Assembly (NCBI GenBank): GCA_045658005.1
Contig: JAZOUD010000127.1
Span: 1 to 57,506, forward strand
Direction: 5' to 3'
Source: UBA2862 sp045658005
GTDB lineage: Bacteria; Bacillota; Clostridia; Christensenellales; Aristaeellaceae
Length of the DNA stretch: 57,506 nt
This document shows, piece after piece, positions 24,868 to 34,060 of the stretch. Numbering within the stretch: the first letter of the stretch is position 1; every line of letters begins with the position of its first letter. The notes under the pieces are model-generated. The model did not search any database. It was given only the letters and a program-made list of their open reading frames with translations, and was not told the origin of the DNA. The position numbers and the translations under genes are program-made.

Positions 24868-27231
24868 ATGCTGCGATACGAAGCGCGTTGTTCCGATCCC
24901 GCTTTTCCCTGTCCGGAGGGCATGTCCCCGGCGCTGCACCGGCTGCTGGCGGGACGGGGCGTCGATTCCGTTGAGGCCATGGAAGCGTTTTTGACCCCTG
25001 GCGTCGACAGCCTGCACGATGCGATGCTGCTGTCGGACATGCCTACGGTCGCGGCGCGCATCCGAAGGGCCATGGATGCAGGCGAGGTCATCTGCGTGTA
25101 CGGCGACTACGACGTGGACGGCGTCTGCGCGTCGGCTATACTGTCGGGCTGGCTGAAATCCCAAGGCGTGGACGCCCGGGTCTACCTGCCCTCCCGGCAC
25201 AGCGAGGGCTATGGGCTGAATGAGAACGCGATCCGGGAGATCACCGGGTGGGCGAAGCTGCTGGTGACCGTGGACTGCGGCGTGACCAGCGTCGAGCTGG
25301 TGGCGCTGGCGAAGACGCTGGGTCTGGACGTGATCGTCACCGACCACCACAGGCCCCCCGAGGGCGCGCTGCCTGACTGTCCGGTGGTGAATCCGCTGCT
25401 GGCAGGCTACCCCTTTCCGTCCCTCTGCGGTGCGGGGGTGGCCTGGAAGCTTGTCTGGGCACTGGGGGGCGAGGCCGAGGCCATGCCCTGGGTGGACGTG
25501 GCGGCGCTGGCCACGGTGGCGGACGTGGTGCCGCTGACTGGCGAGAACCGGGTCATCGTGCGCCTGGGGCTGGATGCCATCAACGAAGCGCCGCGCACGG
25601 GCATTGCGGCGCTGATCGAAGCCGCCGGCCTGGAAGGCAAGCGCGTCACGGCCACGGCCATCGCCTTCCAGCTGGCGCCCCGGCTGAACGCGGGCGGGCG
25701 GCTGGGCTCGGCCATGCGTTCACTGGCGCTGGTGGTGGAGACGGACCCCGCCAGGGCGCAGGCGGAGGCGGCAGCGCTGGAGGCGGAGAACACCCGCCGC
25801 AAGGCGGTGGAGACCCGTATCCTCGCGGAGACGGAGGCCCAGCTGAAGGGCTTCAACTTCGCCGCCCATCGGGCCCTGATCCTGACGGGGGACGACTGGA
25901 ATCCCGGCGTGATCGGGCTGGCGGCTTCCCGGCTGGTGGAAAAGTACAACTATCCCGTGGTACTGCTGGCGGGCGGGGGCGACGTGCTGACCGGCTCCTG
26001 CCGCAGCATCGAGGGCGTCGACATCCACGCGGCGCTGATGGGCTGCGCCGACACGCTGGTGCGCTTCGGCGGCCATAAGCAGGCGGCGGGGCTGACCCTT
26101 CGGCCCGAGCGACTGGAGGACTTCCGGGCGGCGATGGATGCCTGGCTTTTGGAAAACGTCGACCCGGCAGCCTACATCCCAGTGAAGCAGTACGACGCGG
26201 AGCTGGACTTCGACGAGATCACGCCGCTGTTCATCACGTCGCTGGAGGCGCTGCAGCCCACCGGCTTCGGCAATCCGGCACCGCTGTTCAGAACCCGGGC
26301 CTGCGTGGTGGAAGCCCGGGCCGTGGGGGCGGAGGGGGCGCACCTGAAGCTGACGCTGGCCCAGGGGGGATGCCGTCTGGGGGGCATCGCCTTCCGGGAG
26401 GGCGCCCGGGCCGGCACGCTGGCCGACGAAGTGGATGCGCTGTTCGTCCCCAAGCTGAATACCTGGATGGGGCGCACTGAGCCCGAGCTGGAGGTGCGGG
26501 CGCTGAACGAAGGGGATGCCGAGGCGCGTTTGTCGTCAAAAGTCACGGATGAATCCCGGATACAATGCGATTTCTTAACAGAGATCATCTATAATGAAAA
26601 AATCCCCCCTAATTTGCCGGCGATTCTGCGGCTGGACGAATCGACATTGGCGGGCTGGATGGCGGAGCGCCCCCAGGGGACGTTGATCGTCACCTCAGAC
26701 CTGGCCTGTGCGGGCCGGCTCCTGCGCCGCGCGGGGGATTGCCCGCCCGACCTGGTCGTGGGCGGTCTGCCGGAGGACCCAAGGGCGTTCAACACCGTCT
26801 GCGTTTGCCCACCTGTAGGGCAGATCCCCGCAGGGTATGATCGCGTCGTGCTGGCGGGCGTGCCGGGCCGGTGGCTGACGGAGGCTGTGGCGAAGAAGGC
26901 CTTCCGACTGCCGGAAACCCCGGCATGGACGGCGCTGCTGCCGGATTTGGCGATCATGCGGGAGGTCTACCTGGCGCTGATGCGCGTCGGGCGTCGACCT
27001 GCCTGGTGCACGTCGCTGTGGCAGCTGGTCCACATGACAGCGGAGGAGGCCGGCACAGCGGACGTCACCGCCGTGGCGTCGATCCTGGCGATGGCGGACA
27101 TGGGATTGTTCAGGCTGGAGCGGTCGTCCCAGGCCTTCTCCATTGCCCGTAGCCCCCAGGCGAAGGCCAGCCCTGAACAGAGCGCCGTGTGGCAGCTGAT
27201 CCAGCAGTGGCGCGACGGAAACCCCGACTGA
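24868..27231 (+). CDS. recJ: Single-stranded-DNA-specific exonuclease RecJ
   Basis: 787 residues. The DHH phosphoesterase core has YGDYDVDGVCAS, VTVDCG and VTDHH; the DHHA1 part has RFGGHKQAAGL; an OB-fold follows (ARAVGAEGAHLKLTL). RecJ degrades single-stranded DNA 5' to 3' in recombination and repair. The C-terminal quarter (about 570-787) resembles the extra domain seen in Firmicutes RecJ. It is poorly conserved and its coding sequence shifts to more mixed codons near residue 550-590. RBS is AAAGAGGTAAACT. secF-recJ-rel order is common in Clostridia. Confidence 0.94.
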   Translation: MLRYEARCSDPAFPCPEGMSPALHRLLAGRGVDSVEAMEAFLTPGVDSLHDAMLLSDMPTVAARIRRAMDAGEVICVYGDYDVDGVCASAILSGWLKSQGVDARVYLPSRHSEGYGLNENAIREITGWAKLLVTVDCGVTSVELVALAKTLGLDVIVTDHHRPPEGALPDCPVVNPLLAGYPFPSLCGAGVAWKLVWALGGEAEAMPWVDVAALATVADVVPLTGENRVIVRLGLDAINEAPRTGIAALIEAAGLEGKRVTATAIAFQLAPRLNAGGRLGSAMRSLALVVETDPARAQAEAAALEAENTRRKAVETRILAETEAQLKGFNFAAHRALILTGDDWNPGVIGLAASRLVEKYNYPVVLLAGGGDVLTGSCRSIEGVDIHAALMGCADTLVRFGGHKQAAGLTLRPERLEDFRAAMDAWLLENVDPAAYIPVKQYDAELDFDEITPLFITSLEALQPTGFGNPAPLFRTRACVVEARAVGAEGAHLKLTLAQGGCRLGGIAFREGARAGTLADEVDALFVPKLNTWMGRTEPELEVRALNEGDAEARLSSKVTDESRIQCDFLTEIIYNEKIPPNLPAILRLDESTLAGWMAERPQGTLIVTSDLACAGRLLRRAGDCPPDLVVGGLPEDPRAFNTVCVCPPVGQIPAGYDRVVLAGVPGRWLTEAVAKKAFRLPETPAWTALLPDLAIMREVYLALMRVGRRPAWCTSLWQLVHMTAEEAGTADVTAVASILAMADMGLFRLERSSQAFSIARSPQAKASPEQSAVWQLIQQWRDGNPD

Positions 27232-27262
27232 ACGGTCTATGAATTGGAAAGGAGGATCACAG

Positions 27263-29464
27263 ATGTCTGATACGACCATGAAGCCCTATATCAGCGCGGA
27301 AGAGCTGATCGGGCGCATCCGAAAGTATCACCCGGACGACGACATGAGCCTGGTACAGAGGGCCTATGAATACGCAGAAAAGGCCCACGCCAACCAGGTG
27401 CGCAAATCCGGCGACCCCTATTTCTGCCATCCGGTGGCCGTGGCGGTGATCCTCACAGACCTGATGCTGGATGCCACGACCATCGCCGCGGGACTGCTGC
27501 ACGACTGCGTGGAGGACGTGGAGGGCTGCACGCTGGACGGCATCCGGCAGCTGTTTGGCGACGAGGTGGCCCTGCTGGTGGACGGCGTGACCAAGCTGAG
27601 CCAGCTGAACTTCGCCAACCGGGAGGAGGCCCAGGCGGAGACCCTGCGCAAGATGTTCCTGGCCATGGCCAAGGACATTCGCGTGGTGCTGATCAAGCTG
27701 GCGGACCGTCTGCACAACATGCGCACGCTGAAGTACCAGAAGCCCGAGCGCCAGGTGCCCATTGCCCGCGAGACGCTGGACATCTACGCGCCGCTGGCCC
27801 ACCGTTTGGGCGTCTACACCGTCAAATGGGAGCTGGAGGACCTGTCCCTGCGCTACATCGACCCCGAGGGCTACTATGAGCTGGTGCGCCTTGTGGGCAT
27901 GAAGCGGGAGGAGCGGGAGCAGCTGATCGCCCAGGTGACCCAGGAGCTGAAGGCCCGGCTCACCGAGGCGGGCATCAAGTGCGAGATCGACGGCCGGCCG
28001 AAGCACTTCTACTCCATCTATAAAAAGATGAAGACCCAGAACAAGTCCTTCGACCAGATCATGGACCTGATCGCCGTGCGGGTGCTGGTGAACACCAAGC
28101 AGGACTGCTACTTCGCCCTGGGCATCGTCCACACCATATGGCCCCAGGTGCCGGGCCGGTTCAAGGACTATATCAGCATGCCCAAGGCCAACATGTACCA
28201 GTCGCTGCATACCACCGTGGTGAACCAGGGGCGGCCCTTTGAGGTGCAGATCCGCACCTTCGAGATGCACCGCACCGCGGAATACGGCATCGCGGCCCAC
28301 TGGCGCTACAAGGAGGGCAAGGCTGCCGACGAGCTGGACACCAAGCTCAGCTGGCTGCGCCGCATACTGGACTGGCAGTCGGACGCCAAGGACCCCGGTG
28401 ATTTCAGCGAGCTTCTGAAGTTTGACCTGTTTGCGGACGAGGTGTTCGTGTTCACCCCCAGGGGCGACGTGGTGTCGCTGCCCCGGGGGGCGACGCCGCT
28501 GGACTTCGCCTATCGCATCCACTCCGCTGTGGGCAACCGCTGCATCGGCGCGAAGGTGAACGGGCGCATCGTGCCGCTGGCTCACCAGCTGCAAACCGGG
28601 GATTTTGTCGAGGTCATGACCTCCTCGTCCTCTCACGGCCCCTCCCGGGACTGGCTGAACATCGTCAAGACCAGCGAGGCCAAGGCCAAGATCCGGGCCT
28701 GGCTGAAGAAGGAGCAGCGGGACGAGAACATCATCCACGGTCGCGAGCTGCTGGAGCGGGAGGCCAAGCGACTGGGCTACAGCATGTCCCAGCTCAACAA
28801 GCCCGAGCTGGTGGAGACGCTTTACAAGCGCTATTCGGTGCAGAGCTACGACGACGTCTGCGCCATGGTGGGCTTCGGCGGACTGAGCACCGTGCAGGTG
28901 CTGAACCGCCTGATCGACGAATACAAGAAGCAGCACAGGAGCGAGGAGCTCGCCACCCAGCTGACGGAGCAGCCCTCCGAGCCACAGCCCCAGCCCAAGC
29001 GGGCGAGCACCGCCTCCAACGGCGTGATCGTCAAGGGCGAGAGCGGCATGCTGGTGCGCTTCGCCCGATGCTGTTCGCCGCTGCCGGGAGACAAGATCAT
29101 CGGCTATATCACCCGTGGGCGCGGCGTGTCGGTACACCGGGCCGACTGTCCCAGCCTGAAGGATGCCGGCATGGAGCAGGAGCGGTTGATCGAGGTGGAG
29201 TGGGAGGACCAGAATCCCAGCGGCACCTACGAGGCGGAGATCCGGATCGTCTGCTACAACCGCACCGGACTGCTGGCCGAGCTGTCGGTGATGTTCGCTT
29301 CGATGGACGTGCCCGTCAGCGCCATATCGGCCAGGGCGCTGAAGGACAACACCTTCCTGTTCAACATCTCCCTGATCATCAAGAACACCCAGCAGCTGGC
29401 CAAGATCATACGCGACCTGCAAAAGTGGCCGGATATCATTGAGGTCAATCGCGTCAGCGGATAG
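27263..29464 (+). CDS. relA: Bifunctional (p)ppGpp synthetase/hydrolase (RelA/SpoT, Rel)
   Basis: 733 residues that both make and degrade the stringent-response alarmones. In order: HD hydrolase domain with LLHDCVED (H80, D81); synthetase domain with the R299-F-K-D302 motif of the bifunctional RxKD class and YQSLHT; TGS domain (VFVFTPRGDVVSLPRGATP); a conserved-cysteine region (RFARCCSPLPGDKIIGYITRG is its core); and a C-terminal ACT domain. Both catalytic halves look intact. The start at 27263 follows AAAGGAGG by 7 bases. With T-box metG and thrS in the same window, several amino-acid starvation responses lie close together. Confidence 0.96.
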   Translation: MSDTTMKPYISAEELIGRIRKYHPDDDMSLVQRAYEYAEKAHANQVRKSGDPYFCHPVAVAVILTDLMLDATTIAAGLLHDCVEDVEGCTLDGIRQLFGDEVALLVDGVTKLSQLNFANREEAQAETLRKMFLAMAKDIRVVLIKLADRLHNMRTLKYQKPERQVPIARETLDIYAPLAHRLGVYTVKWELEDLSLRYIDPEGYYELVRLVGMKREEREQLIAQVTQELKARLTEAGIKCEIDGRPKHFYSIYKKMKTQNKSFDQIMDLIAVRVLVNTKQDCYFALGIVHTIWPQVPGRFKDYISMPKANMYQSLHTTVVNQGRPFEVQIRTFEMHRTAEYGIAAHWRYKEGKAADELDTKLSWLRRILDWQSDAKDPGDFSELLKFDLFADEVFVFTPRGDVVSLPRGATPLDFAYRIHSAVGNRCIGAKVNGRIVPLAHQLQTGDFVEVMTSSSSHGPSRDWLNIVKTSEAKAKIRAWLKKEQRDENIIHGRELLEREAKRLGYSMSQLNKPELVETLYKRYSVQSYDDVCAMVGFGGLSTVQVLNRLIDEYKKQHRSEELATQLTEQPSEPQPQPKRASTASNGVIVKGESGMLVRFARCCSPLPGDKIIGYITRGRGVSVHRADCPSLKDAGMEQERLIEVEWEDQNPSGTYEAEIRIVCYNRTGLLAELSVMFASMDVPVSAISARALKDNTFLFNISLIIKNTQQLAKIIRDLQKWPDIIEVNRVSG

Positions 29465-29473
29465 TTTGGATAA

Positions 29474-29528
29474 ATGAGGAATTAGGAATGAGGAATGAGG
29501 AATGGATGTGTAAATCCTGACGGATTTA
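29474..29528. repeat. ATGAGGA heptamer array plus hairpin after rel
   Basis: ATGAGGA, ATTAGGA, ATGAGGA, ATGAGGA at 29474-29501, then a hairpin TAAATCC (29511-29517) with GGATTTA (29522-29528). The order array-spacer-hairpin matches the element at 8476. It begins 9 bases past the rel stop codon and ends before the dtd ribosome binding site. Confidence 0.8.
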
Positions 29529-29567
29529 TAGGATTCATACTCATTGCTTCTGGATGGAGAATAAGCA

Positions 29568-30017
29568 ATGCGTGCAGTGATACAGAAGGTGACCCATGCC
29601 GAGGTCGTGGTCGAGGGCGAGACGGTGGGCAGCATCCAGGACGGCTACATGGTGCTGCTGGGGGCGGAGAACGGGGATACCGAGACCGATGCCCGCTACT
29701 GCGCCGAGAAGATCGCCGGACTGCGGGTGTTCGAGGATGAGAACGACAAGATGAACCTGTCCTTGGCCGACGTGGGCGGCAGCGTGCTGCTGGTCAGCCA
29801 GTTTACGCTGCTGGCAGACGCCCGCCACGGCAGGCGGCCCGACTTCATACAGGCCGCCCGCCCCGAGGTGGCCGAGCCCCTGTGCGACCTGGTGAAAGCC
29901 ATCATCGAGTCGAAGGGCGTCCACGTGGAGACGGGCCGCTTCCGCACCCACATGCAGGTAACCCTGCTCAACGACGGCCCGGTGACGATATTGCTGGACA
30001 GCAGGAAGAAATTCTGA
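29568..30017 (+). CDS. dtd: D-aminoacyl-tRNA deacylase
   Basis: 149 residues, the family's standard length. MRAVIQKVTHAEVVVEGE, the catalytic SQFTLLAD and the C-terminal NDGPVTILLDS (Gly-cisPro motif region) are all present. The enzyme frees tRNA charged with D-amino acids or glycine. The start follows GGAGAATAAGCA. It typically sits after rel, as here. The stop codon lies in a 19-base palindrome. Confidence 0.95.
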   Translation: MRAVIQKVTHAEVVVEGETVGSIQDGYMVLLGAENGDTETDARYCAEKIAGLRVFEDENDKMNLSLADVGGSVLLVSQFTLLADARHGRRPDFIQAARPEVAEPLCDLVKAIIESKGVHVETGRFRTHMQVTLLNDGPVTILLDSRKKF

Positions 30018-30027
30018 TTCAGAATTT
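30009..30027. repeat. Short palindrome centred on the dtd stop codon
   Basis: AAATTCTGA, one base, TCAGAATTT. The dtd TGA (30015-30017) is at the centre. The TTCTGATT core resembles the start of the TTCTGATTTGT repeat family, so it may be a degenerate member. Confidence 0.5.
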
Positions 30028-30052
30028 ATCAACGCAACGGAGGTCAAATCCC

Positions 30053-30673
30053 ATGTCCATAGACATTCGCCGCGTGGTCTGCGGCTTGATCCAGGAAAAT
30101 TGCTACATCGTCCAGGACGAGGGGCGGGACGATTGCGTGGTCGTCGATCCCGGCGACGAATATCCCAAATTGAAGGCTGCCATCGGCGACAGGCGCGTGG
30201 GGGCCATTTTGCTGACCCACGGCCACTTTGACCACATCATGGCGGCGGGTGAGATGACGCGGGATTTCTGCACGCCGGTGTATGTCGGCGCGGAGGACGC
30301 AGAGATGCTGAACGATATCACCAAGAGCGACTATACGGGCATGCTGGGCCTTGCCCGGGCCGACTGGCCGGCCATCGACGCTGCGCCGTTTGGAGAATCG
30401 CTGTCCGTGTGCGGCATGGATTTTACCGTCCTGGCCACCCCTGGCCATTCCCGGGGCTCCGTGTGCCTGTACCTGAAGGACGAAGCCGTCCTGTTCAGCG
30501 GTGACACGCTGTTCCGCGCTGGCTATGGCAGGCTGGATCTGTACGGCGGCAAAATGGGCGCGATGCTCAAATCCCTGAAGTACCTGTTCACCCTGCCCGG
30601 AGAGGTGGCGGTCTATCCCGGTCACGGCGACGCCACCACCATCGGCGAGGAAAAGGCAAGGTATCGCATATGA
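30053..30673 (+). CDS. Metallo-beta-lactamase-fold hydrolase (glyoxalase II-like, YqgX type)
   Basis: 206 residues with the metal-binding motif THGHFDH (H56, H58, D60, H61), a later GHSRGS histidine, FSGDTLF and the terminal YPGHGDAT. Close relatives are called YqgX or hydroxyacylglutathione-hydrolase-like; the true substrate is unknown. The start at 30053 follows ACGGAGG; a longer upstream frame shadows dtd. It overlaps hemZ by 4 bases (ATGA). Confidence 0.92.
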   Translation: MSIDIRRVVCGLIQENCYIVQDEGRDDCVVVDPGDEYPKLKAAIGDRRVGAILLTHGHFDHIMAAGEMTRDFCTPVYVGAEDAEMLNDITKSDYTGMLGLARADWPAIDAAPFGESLSVCGMDFTVLATPGHSRGSVCLYLKDEAVLFSGDTLFRAGYGRLDLYGGKMGAMLKSLKYLFTLPGEVAVYPGHGDATTIGEEKARYRI

Positions 30674-32181
30674 TACGGATCATCACCGACGAACCCCGGT
30701 TTTTCTCCGACCTGGGGGACGTGTTGCGCCTGTTCTACGGCGACGTGACCGTCAGCCTGGAGGCGGGCGACGTGGTGTTCGAGCATCATTTTGCCGAAGC
30801 TGACGGCCTCTGGACGGATACCTGGGCTTCCCAGGGCAAGCGGGTATCGCTGTCCCGGCCCATCAGCGACGAAACGCTGCTGGTGGTCAAGCGGCTGCGC
30901 AAGCGCCAGGTCAAGCAGGCGCTCTATGAGCTGCTGAAGGCATTGACGGGCCTGCGTCCCCCCTGGGGCAGCCTGACCGGCATACGGCCCACCCGTCTGC
31001 TCTACGAGGCCATGGAGGCGGGCATGGGCCTGGAGGACGCCGTGGCCTACGTGACAGAGACCTTCGACGTATCCCCGGACCGGGCCGGGCTGCTGGGGGA
31101 GATTGCCCGTATGCAGGCGGGCCTGCGGCTGGCCCCGGCCGGTTGCTTCGACCTGTACATCGGCATACCCTTCTGCAGGACCCGCTGCTCCTACTGCTCC
31201 TTTTCGTCCGGCGAGATCGGCGACGGCGGCCTGGTTCAGCCCTATGTGCAGGCCCTGTTGCGGGAAATCGAGCTGTGCAGGGACCTGATGCGGCAGGCGG
31301 GGAAGCGCCTGCGGGCGGGGTACATCGGCGGCGGCACGCCCACGGCCATACCCTGCGCCGACCTGGAGCGCATACTCGCCGCAGCCCAGGCGGCCTTTCC
31401 GGGGGCCGTGGAGTGGACGGTGGAGGCCGGCAGGCCGGACACCATCGACGAGGGCAAGCTGGGGATGCTGAAGGACCGGGGCGTGTCCCGCATCTCCGTC
31501 AACCCCCAGACCTTTAGCGACGATACGCTGAAGCGGATCGGCAGGGCCCACACCGGGCGGCAGACCCTCGAGGCCTACCGGCTGGCCCGGGCGATGGGCT
31601 TTGACGACATCAACATGGACCTCATCGCCGCCCTGCCCGGAGAGGACGTGGCCGACTTCGCCCACACGCTGGACGTGGTCCAGGACCTCGCCCCGGACAG
31701 CGTGACGGTGCATTCCCTGGCCATCAAGCGCTCCAGCCGCCTCCACGAGCAGCTGGCGGTGGCGGGCAACGGCTACGGGCAGGTGTCCCGGGAGGGCGCG
31801 GCAGAGATGATCGCCATGGCCCGCAGGCGCCTGACCGGGGGTGGCTGGAAGCCCTACTACCTGTACCGGCAGAAGTACATGGCCGGGAACCTGGAAAACG
31901 TGGGCTACGCGAAGCCGGGCAAGGCCTGTCTGTACAACATCGGCAACATGGAGGAGACCGTCAGCGTGCTGGCGCTGGGCGCGGGGGCCATTACGAAGTG
32001 GCTGTTCGATACCCGCGAGGCGTCGGAATACGACGACTTCAAAAGCCGCCACGACCATTCCGCGCTGAGGATCGAGCGCGCCCCCAACGTGCGCAACATC
32101 GCAGAATACATCGCCCGGGTGGAAGAGATGGTCCAGCGGAAGCGGGACGTCATCCTGGGGAAGTCGTTTGAAAATGTTTGA
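30670..32181 (+). CDS. hemZ: Coproporphyrinogen dehydrogenase HemZ-like radical SAM protein
   Basis: 503 residues. An N-terminal domain of about 160 residues precedes a HemN-like radical SAM core with CxxxCxxC at C169, C173, C176 (IGIPFCRTRCSYCSF), GGGTPTAI and SVNPQTFSDDTLKRIGRAHT. The N-terminal extension, the RPPWGSLTGIRPTRLLYE segment and the MBL-hemZ order identify the HemZ branch. Proposed role: oxygen-independent conversion of coproporphyrinogen III, though HemN-like proteins can also be heme chaperones. No other heme gene is in the window. Confidence 0.9.
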   Translation: MIRIITDEPRFFSDLGDVLRLFYGDVTVSLEAGDVVFEHHFAEADGLWTDTWASQGKRVSLSRPISDETLLVVKRLRKRQVKQALYELLKALTGLRPPWGSLTGIRPTRLLYEAMEAGMGLEDAVAYVTETFDVSPDRAGLLGEIARMQAGLRLAPAGCFDLYIGIPFCRTRCSYCSFSSGEIGDGGLVQPYVQALLREIELCRDLMRQAGKRLRAGYIGGGTPTAIPCADLERILAAAQAAFPGAVEWTVEAGRPDTIDEGKLGMLKDRGVSRISVNPQTFSDDTLKRIGRAHTGRQTLEAYRLARAMGFDDINMDLIAALPGEDVADFAHTLDVVQDLAPDSVTVHSLAIKRSSRLHEQLAVAGNGYGQVSREGAAEMIAMARRRLTGGGWKPYYLYRQKYMAGNLENVGYAKPGKACLYNIGNMEETVSVLALGAGAITKWLFDTREASEYDDFKSRHDHSALRIERAPNVRNIAEYIARVEEMVQRKRDVILGKSFENV

Positions 32182-32199
32182 TTCGGAGGGATCCTGCCC

Positions 32200-32877
32200 A
32201 TGCGACAACGGAAGAAGGGCTTTTTCAGCGACAGGCGGCGGCTCATCGTTGCGGTCGTCCTGGGGGCGCTGCTGTTGGCCGGGGCGCTGCTGCTGATCCT
32301 GAAGCTGACCGAGACCAAAGAGCCGGAGGAGCCCGACCCGAATCCCGTCGCCACCATCACCATGTCCGACGGCGCGCAGATGCGCTTCGAGCTGTACCCC
32401 GACAAGGCGCCCAACACCGTGGCCAACTTCATCCGCCTGGCCAACAGGGGCACCTACAACGACCGCGAATTCTTCCGCGTCGTGGCGGGCGTGCTCATAC
32501 AGGGCGGCGATCCGCTGGACAACGGCACCGGCGGCCCGGGATACACCATTAAGGGCGAGTTTGCCGAGAACGGCTTCAGTGGCAACGACATTTCGCACCT
32601 GCGCGGCACGATTTCCATGGCCCGGCAGAGCGGCTACGACACCGCAGGCAGCCAGTTCTTCATCATGCAGGGCAGCTATCCCGAATACGACGGCAGGTAT
32701 GCCGCCTTTGGCCGAGCCGCGGACGATCAAACCCTGATGGTGCTGGACGCCATCGCTTCCCAGCCCACCGACAGCACCTACCTGCCTCTGACCCGCCAGG
32801 TGATCCGCAGCATCAGCGTGAACACGTTCGGTGTGGACTACGGGGATCCGGAGACGATCAAGGATGAAAAAGAATAA
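32200..32877 (+). CDS. Cyclophilin-type peptidyl-prolyl isomerase, membrane-anchored
   Basis: 225 residues, first of three cyclophilin genes in a row. An N-terminal helix at about 17-38 (LIVAVVLGALLLAGALLLIL) follows a basic start (MRQRKKGFFSDRRR), so the catalytic domain should lie outside the membrane. Core motifs are NTVANFIRLA, FFRVVAGVLIQGGDP, GSQFFIMQG and YAAFGRA. The usual FHRV arginine block reads FFRVVAGV and the usual tryptophan is missing, so activity may differ from the two neighbours. RBS is GGAGGGATCCTGCCC. Confidence 0.92.
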   Translation: MRQRKKGFFSDRRRLIVAVVLGALLLAGALLLILKLTETKEPEEPDPNPVATITMSDGAQMRFELYPDKAPNTVANFIRLANRGTYNDREFFRVVAGVLIQGGDPLDNGTGGPGYTIKGEFAENGFSGNDISHLRGTISMARQSGYDTAGSQFFIMQGSYPEYDGRYAAFGRAADDQTLMVLDAIASQPTDSTYLPLTRQVIRSISVNTFGVDYGDPETIKDEKE

Positions 32878-32895
32878 CAGGAAGGAGTATATCCC

Positions 32896-33486
32896 ATGAA
32901 GAAGCTGTTTACACTGTTCCTCTGCGCCTTGCTGATGTGCGGCGCGTTCACCGCGTTTGCCGAGGGCAGCGCCCTGCCCGTCGCCACCATCGAGATGGCA
33001 AACGGCGATGTGATGAAGCTGGAGCTGTATCCCGACGTCGCCCCCAACACGGTGGCGAATTTCATCGAGCTGGCCAACGCCGGCTTCTACGACGGCCTGA
33101 TCTTCCATCGGGTCATTCCCGGCTTCATGATCCAGGGCGGCGACCCTACCGGCACCGGCATGGGTGGCCCCGGCTACGGCATTAAGGGCGAGTTCGCGGC
33201 CAACGGCTTCGAGAACAACCTGTCCCACGAGCGGGGCGTGATTTCGATGGCCCGGGCCCAGCACCCGGATTCCGCGGGCAGCCAGTTCTTCATCATGCAC
33301 GCCGACTATCCGGCTCTGGACGGCCAGTACGCCGCCTTTGGCCGGGTGATCGAGGGCATCGAGGCCGTGGACCACGTGGCCGACATCCAGACCGACGCCA
33401 ACGATCGCCCCGTGGAGGACCAAGTGATAAAGTCCATCCGCGTGGAGACCAACGGTGTGGAATACACCGCAGAGAAGATCCAGTAA
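32896..33486 (+). CDS. Cyclophilin-type peptidyl-prolyl isomerase, secreted
   Basis: 196 residues, second of three. A signal peptide ends near residue 23 (GAFTAFAEG) and no acceptable lipobox is present. Core motifs are NTVANFIELANAGFYDGLIFHRVIPGF in the early part, IQGGDPTGTGMGG, HERGVISMAR, GSQFFIMH and YAAFGRV. It should fold exported proteins. It starts 18 bases after the first cyclophilin with GAAGGAG upstream. Confidence 0.94.
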   Translation: MKKLFTLFLCALLMCGAFTAFAEGSALPVATIEMANGDVMKLELYPDVAPNTVANFIELANAGFYDGLIFHRVIPGFMIQGGDPTGTGMGGPGYGIKGEFAANGFENNLSHERGVISMARAQHPDSAGSQFFIMHADYPALDGQYAAFGRVIEGIEAVDHVADIQTDANDRPVEDQVIKSIRVETNGVEYTAEKIQ

Positions 33487-33511
33487 TCGATCATATCAGG
33501 AGGCTATCACC

Positions 33512-34036
33512 ATGAGCAATCCCATTGTCACCATCGAGATGGAAAACGGCGGTATAATCCGCTCGGAGCTGTACCCGGAGATCGCGCCCAATACCGTGGC
33601 GAACTTCGTCAGCCTGGTGCAGTCCGGCTTTTACGACGGCCTGATCTTCCACAGGGTCATCCCCGGCTTCATGATCCAGGGCGGCGACCCCCAGGGCACC
33701 GGCATGGGCGGCCCCGGCTACACCATCAAGGGCGAGTTTGCCCGCAACGGCTTCAGGCAGAACAACCTGAAGCACAGCCGCGGCGTGCTTTCCATGGCCC
33801 GCAGCATGATGCCCAACTCCGCGGGCAGCCAGTTCTTCATCATGCATGCCGACGCGCCTCACCTGGACGGCGACTACGCCGCCTTCGGCAAGGTGATCGA
33901 GGGCATGGACGTGGTGGACGCCATCGCCGGCACCCCCACCGGCTTCCAGGACCGGCCCGTGCAGGAGCAGCGCATCAAAAAGGCCACCGTGGAAACCTTC
34001 GGGGAGACCTATAAGGTGGAGAAATACGGTCGATAA
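33512..34036 (+). CDS. Cyclophilin-type peptidyl-prolyl isomerase, cytoplasmic
   Basis: 174 residues, third of three, with no signal peptide or helix. It is closely similar to the second copy (YDGLIFHRVIPGFMIQGGDP in both, GSQFFIMHAD in both). The start at 33512 follows CAGGAGG by 8 bases. The set appears to have arisen by tandem duplication followed by gain or loss of targeting sequences. Confidence 0.95.
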   Translation: MSNPIVTIEMENGGIIRSELYPEIAPNTVANFVSLVQSGFYDGLIFHRVIPGFMIQGGDPQGTGMGGPGYTIKGEFARNGFRQNNLKHSRGVLSMARSMMPNSAGSQFFIMHADAPHLDGDYAAFGKVIEGMDVVDAIAGTPTGFQDRPVQEQRIKKATVETFGETYKVEKYGR

Positions 34037-34060
34037 CAACGCATTACTGGAGCAATATGC

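Noticed and set aside
32896..32970. Lipobox in the second cyclophilin (LLMCG)
   Set aside because: Met before the cysteine does not fit the lipobox, and a good signal peptidase I site (FAEG) follows.
30622..33423. Very long minus-strand open frame (over 900 codons) opposite hemZ and the cyclophilins
   Set aside because: GC-rich codon bias leaves the opposite strand open. The translation is His/Val/Leu/Gly-rich with no domain, while the plus-strand genes have clear family motifs. The same applies to long antisense frames at 27257-29635, 16836-18983, 20131-21933 and 8631-10568.
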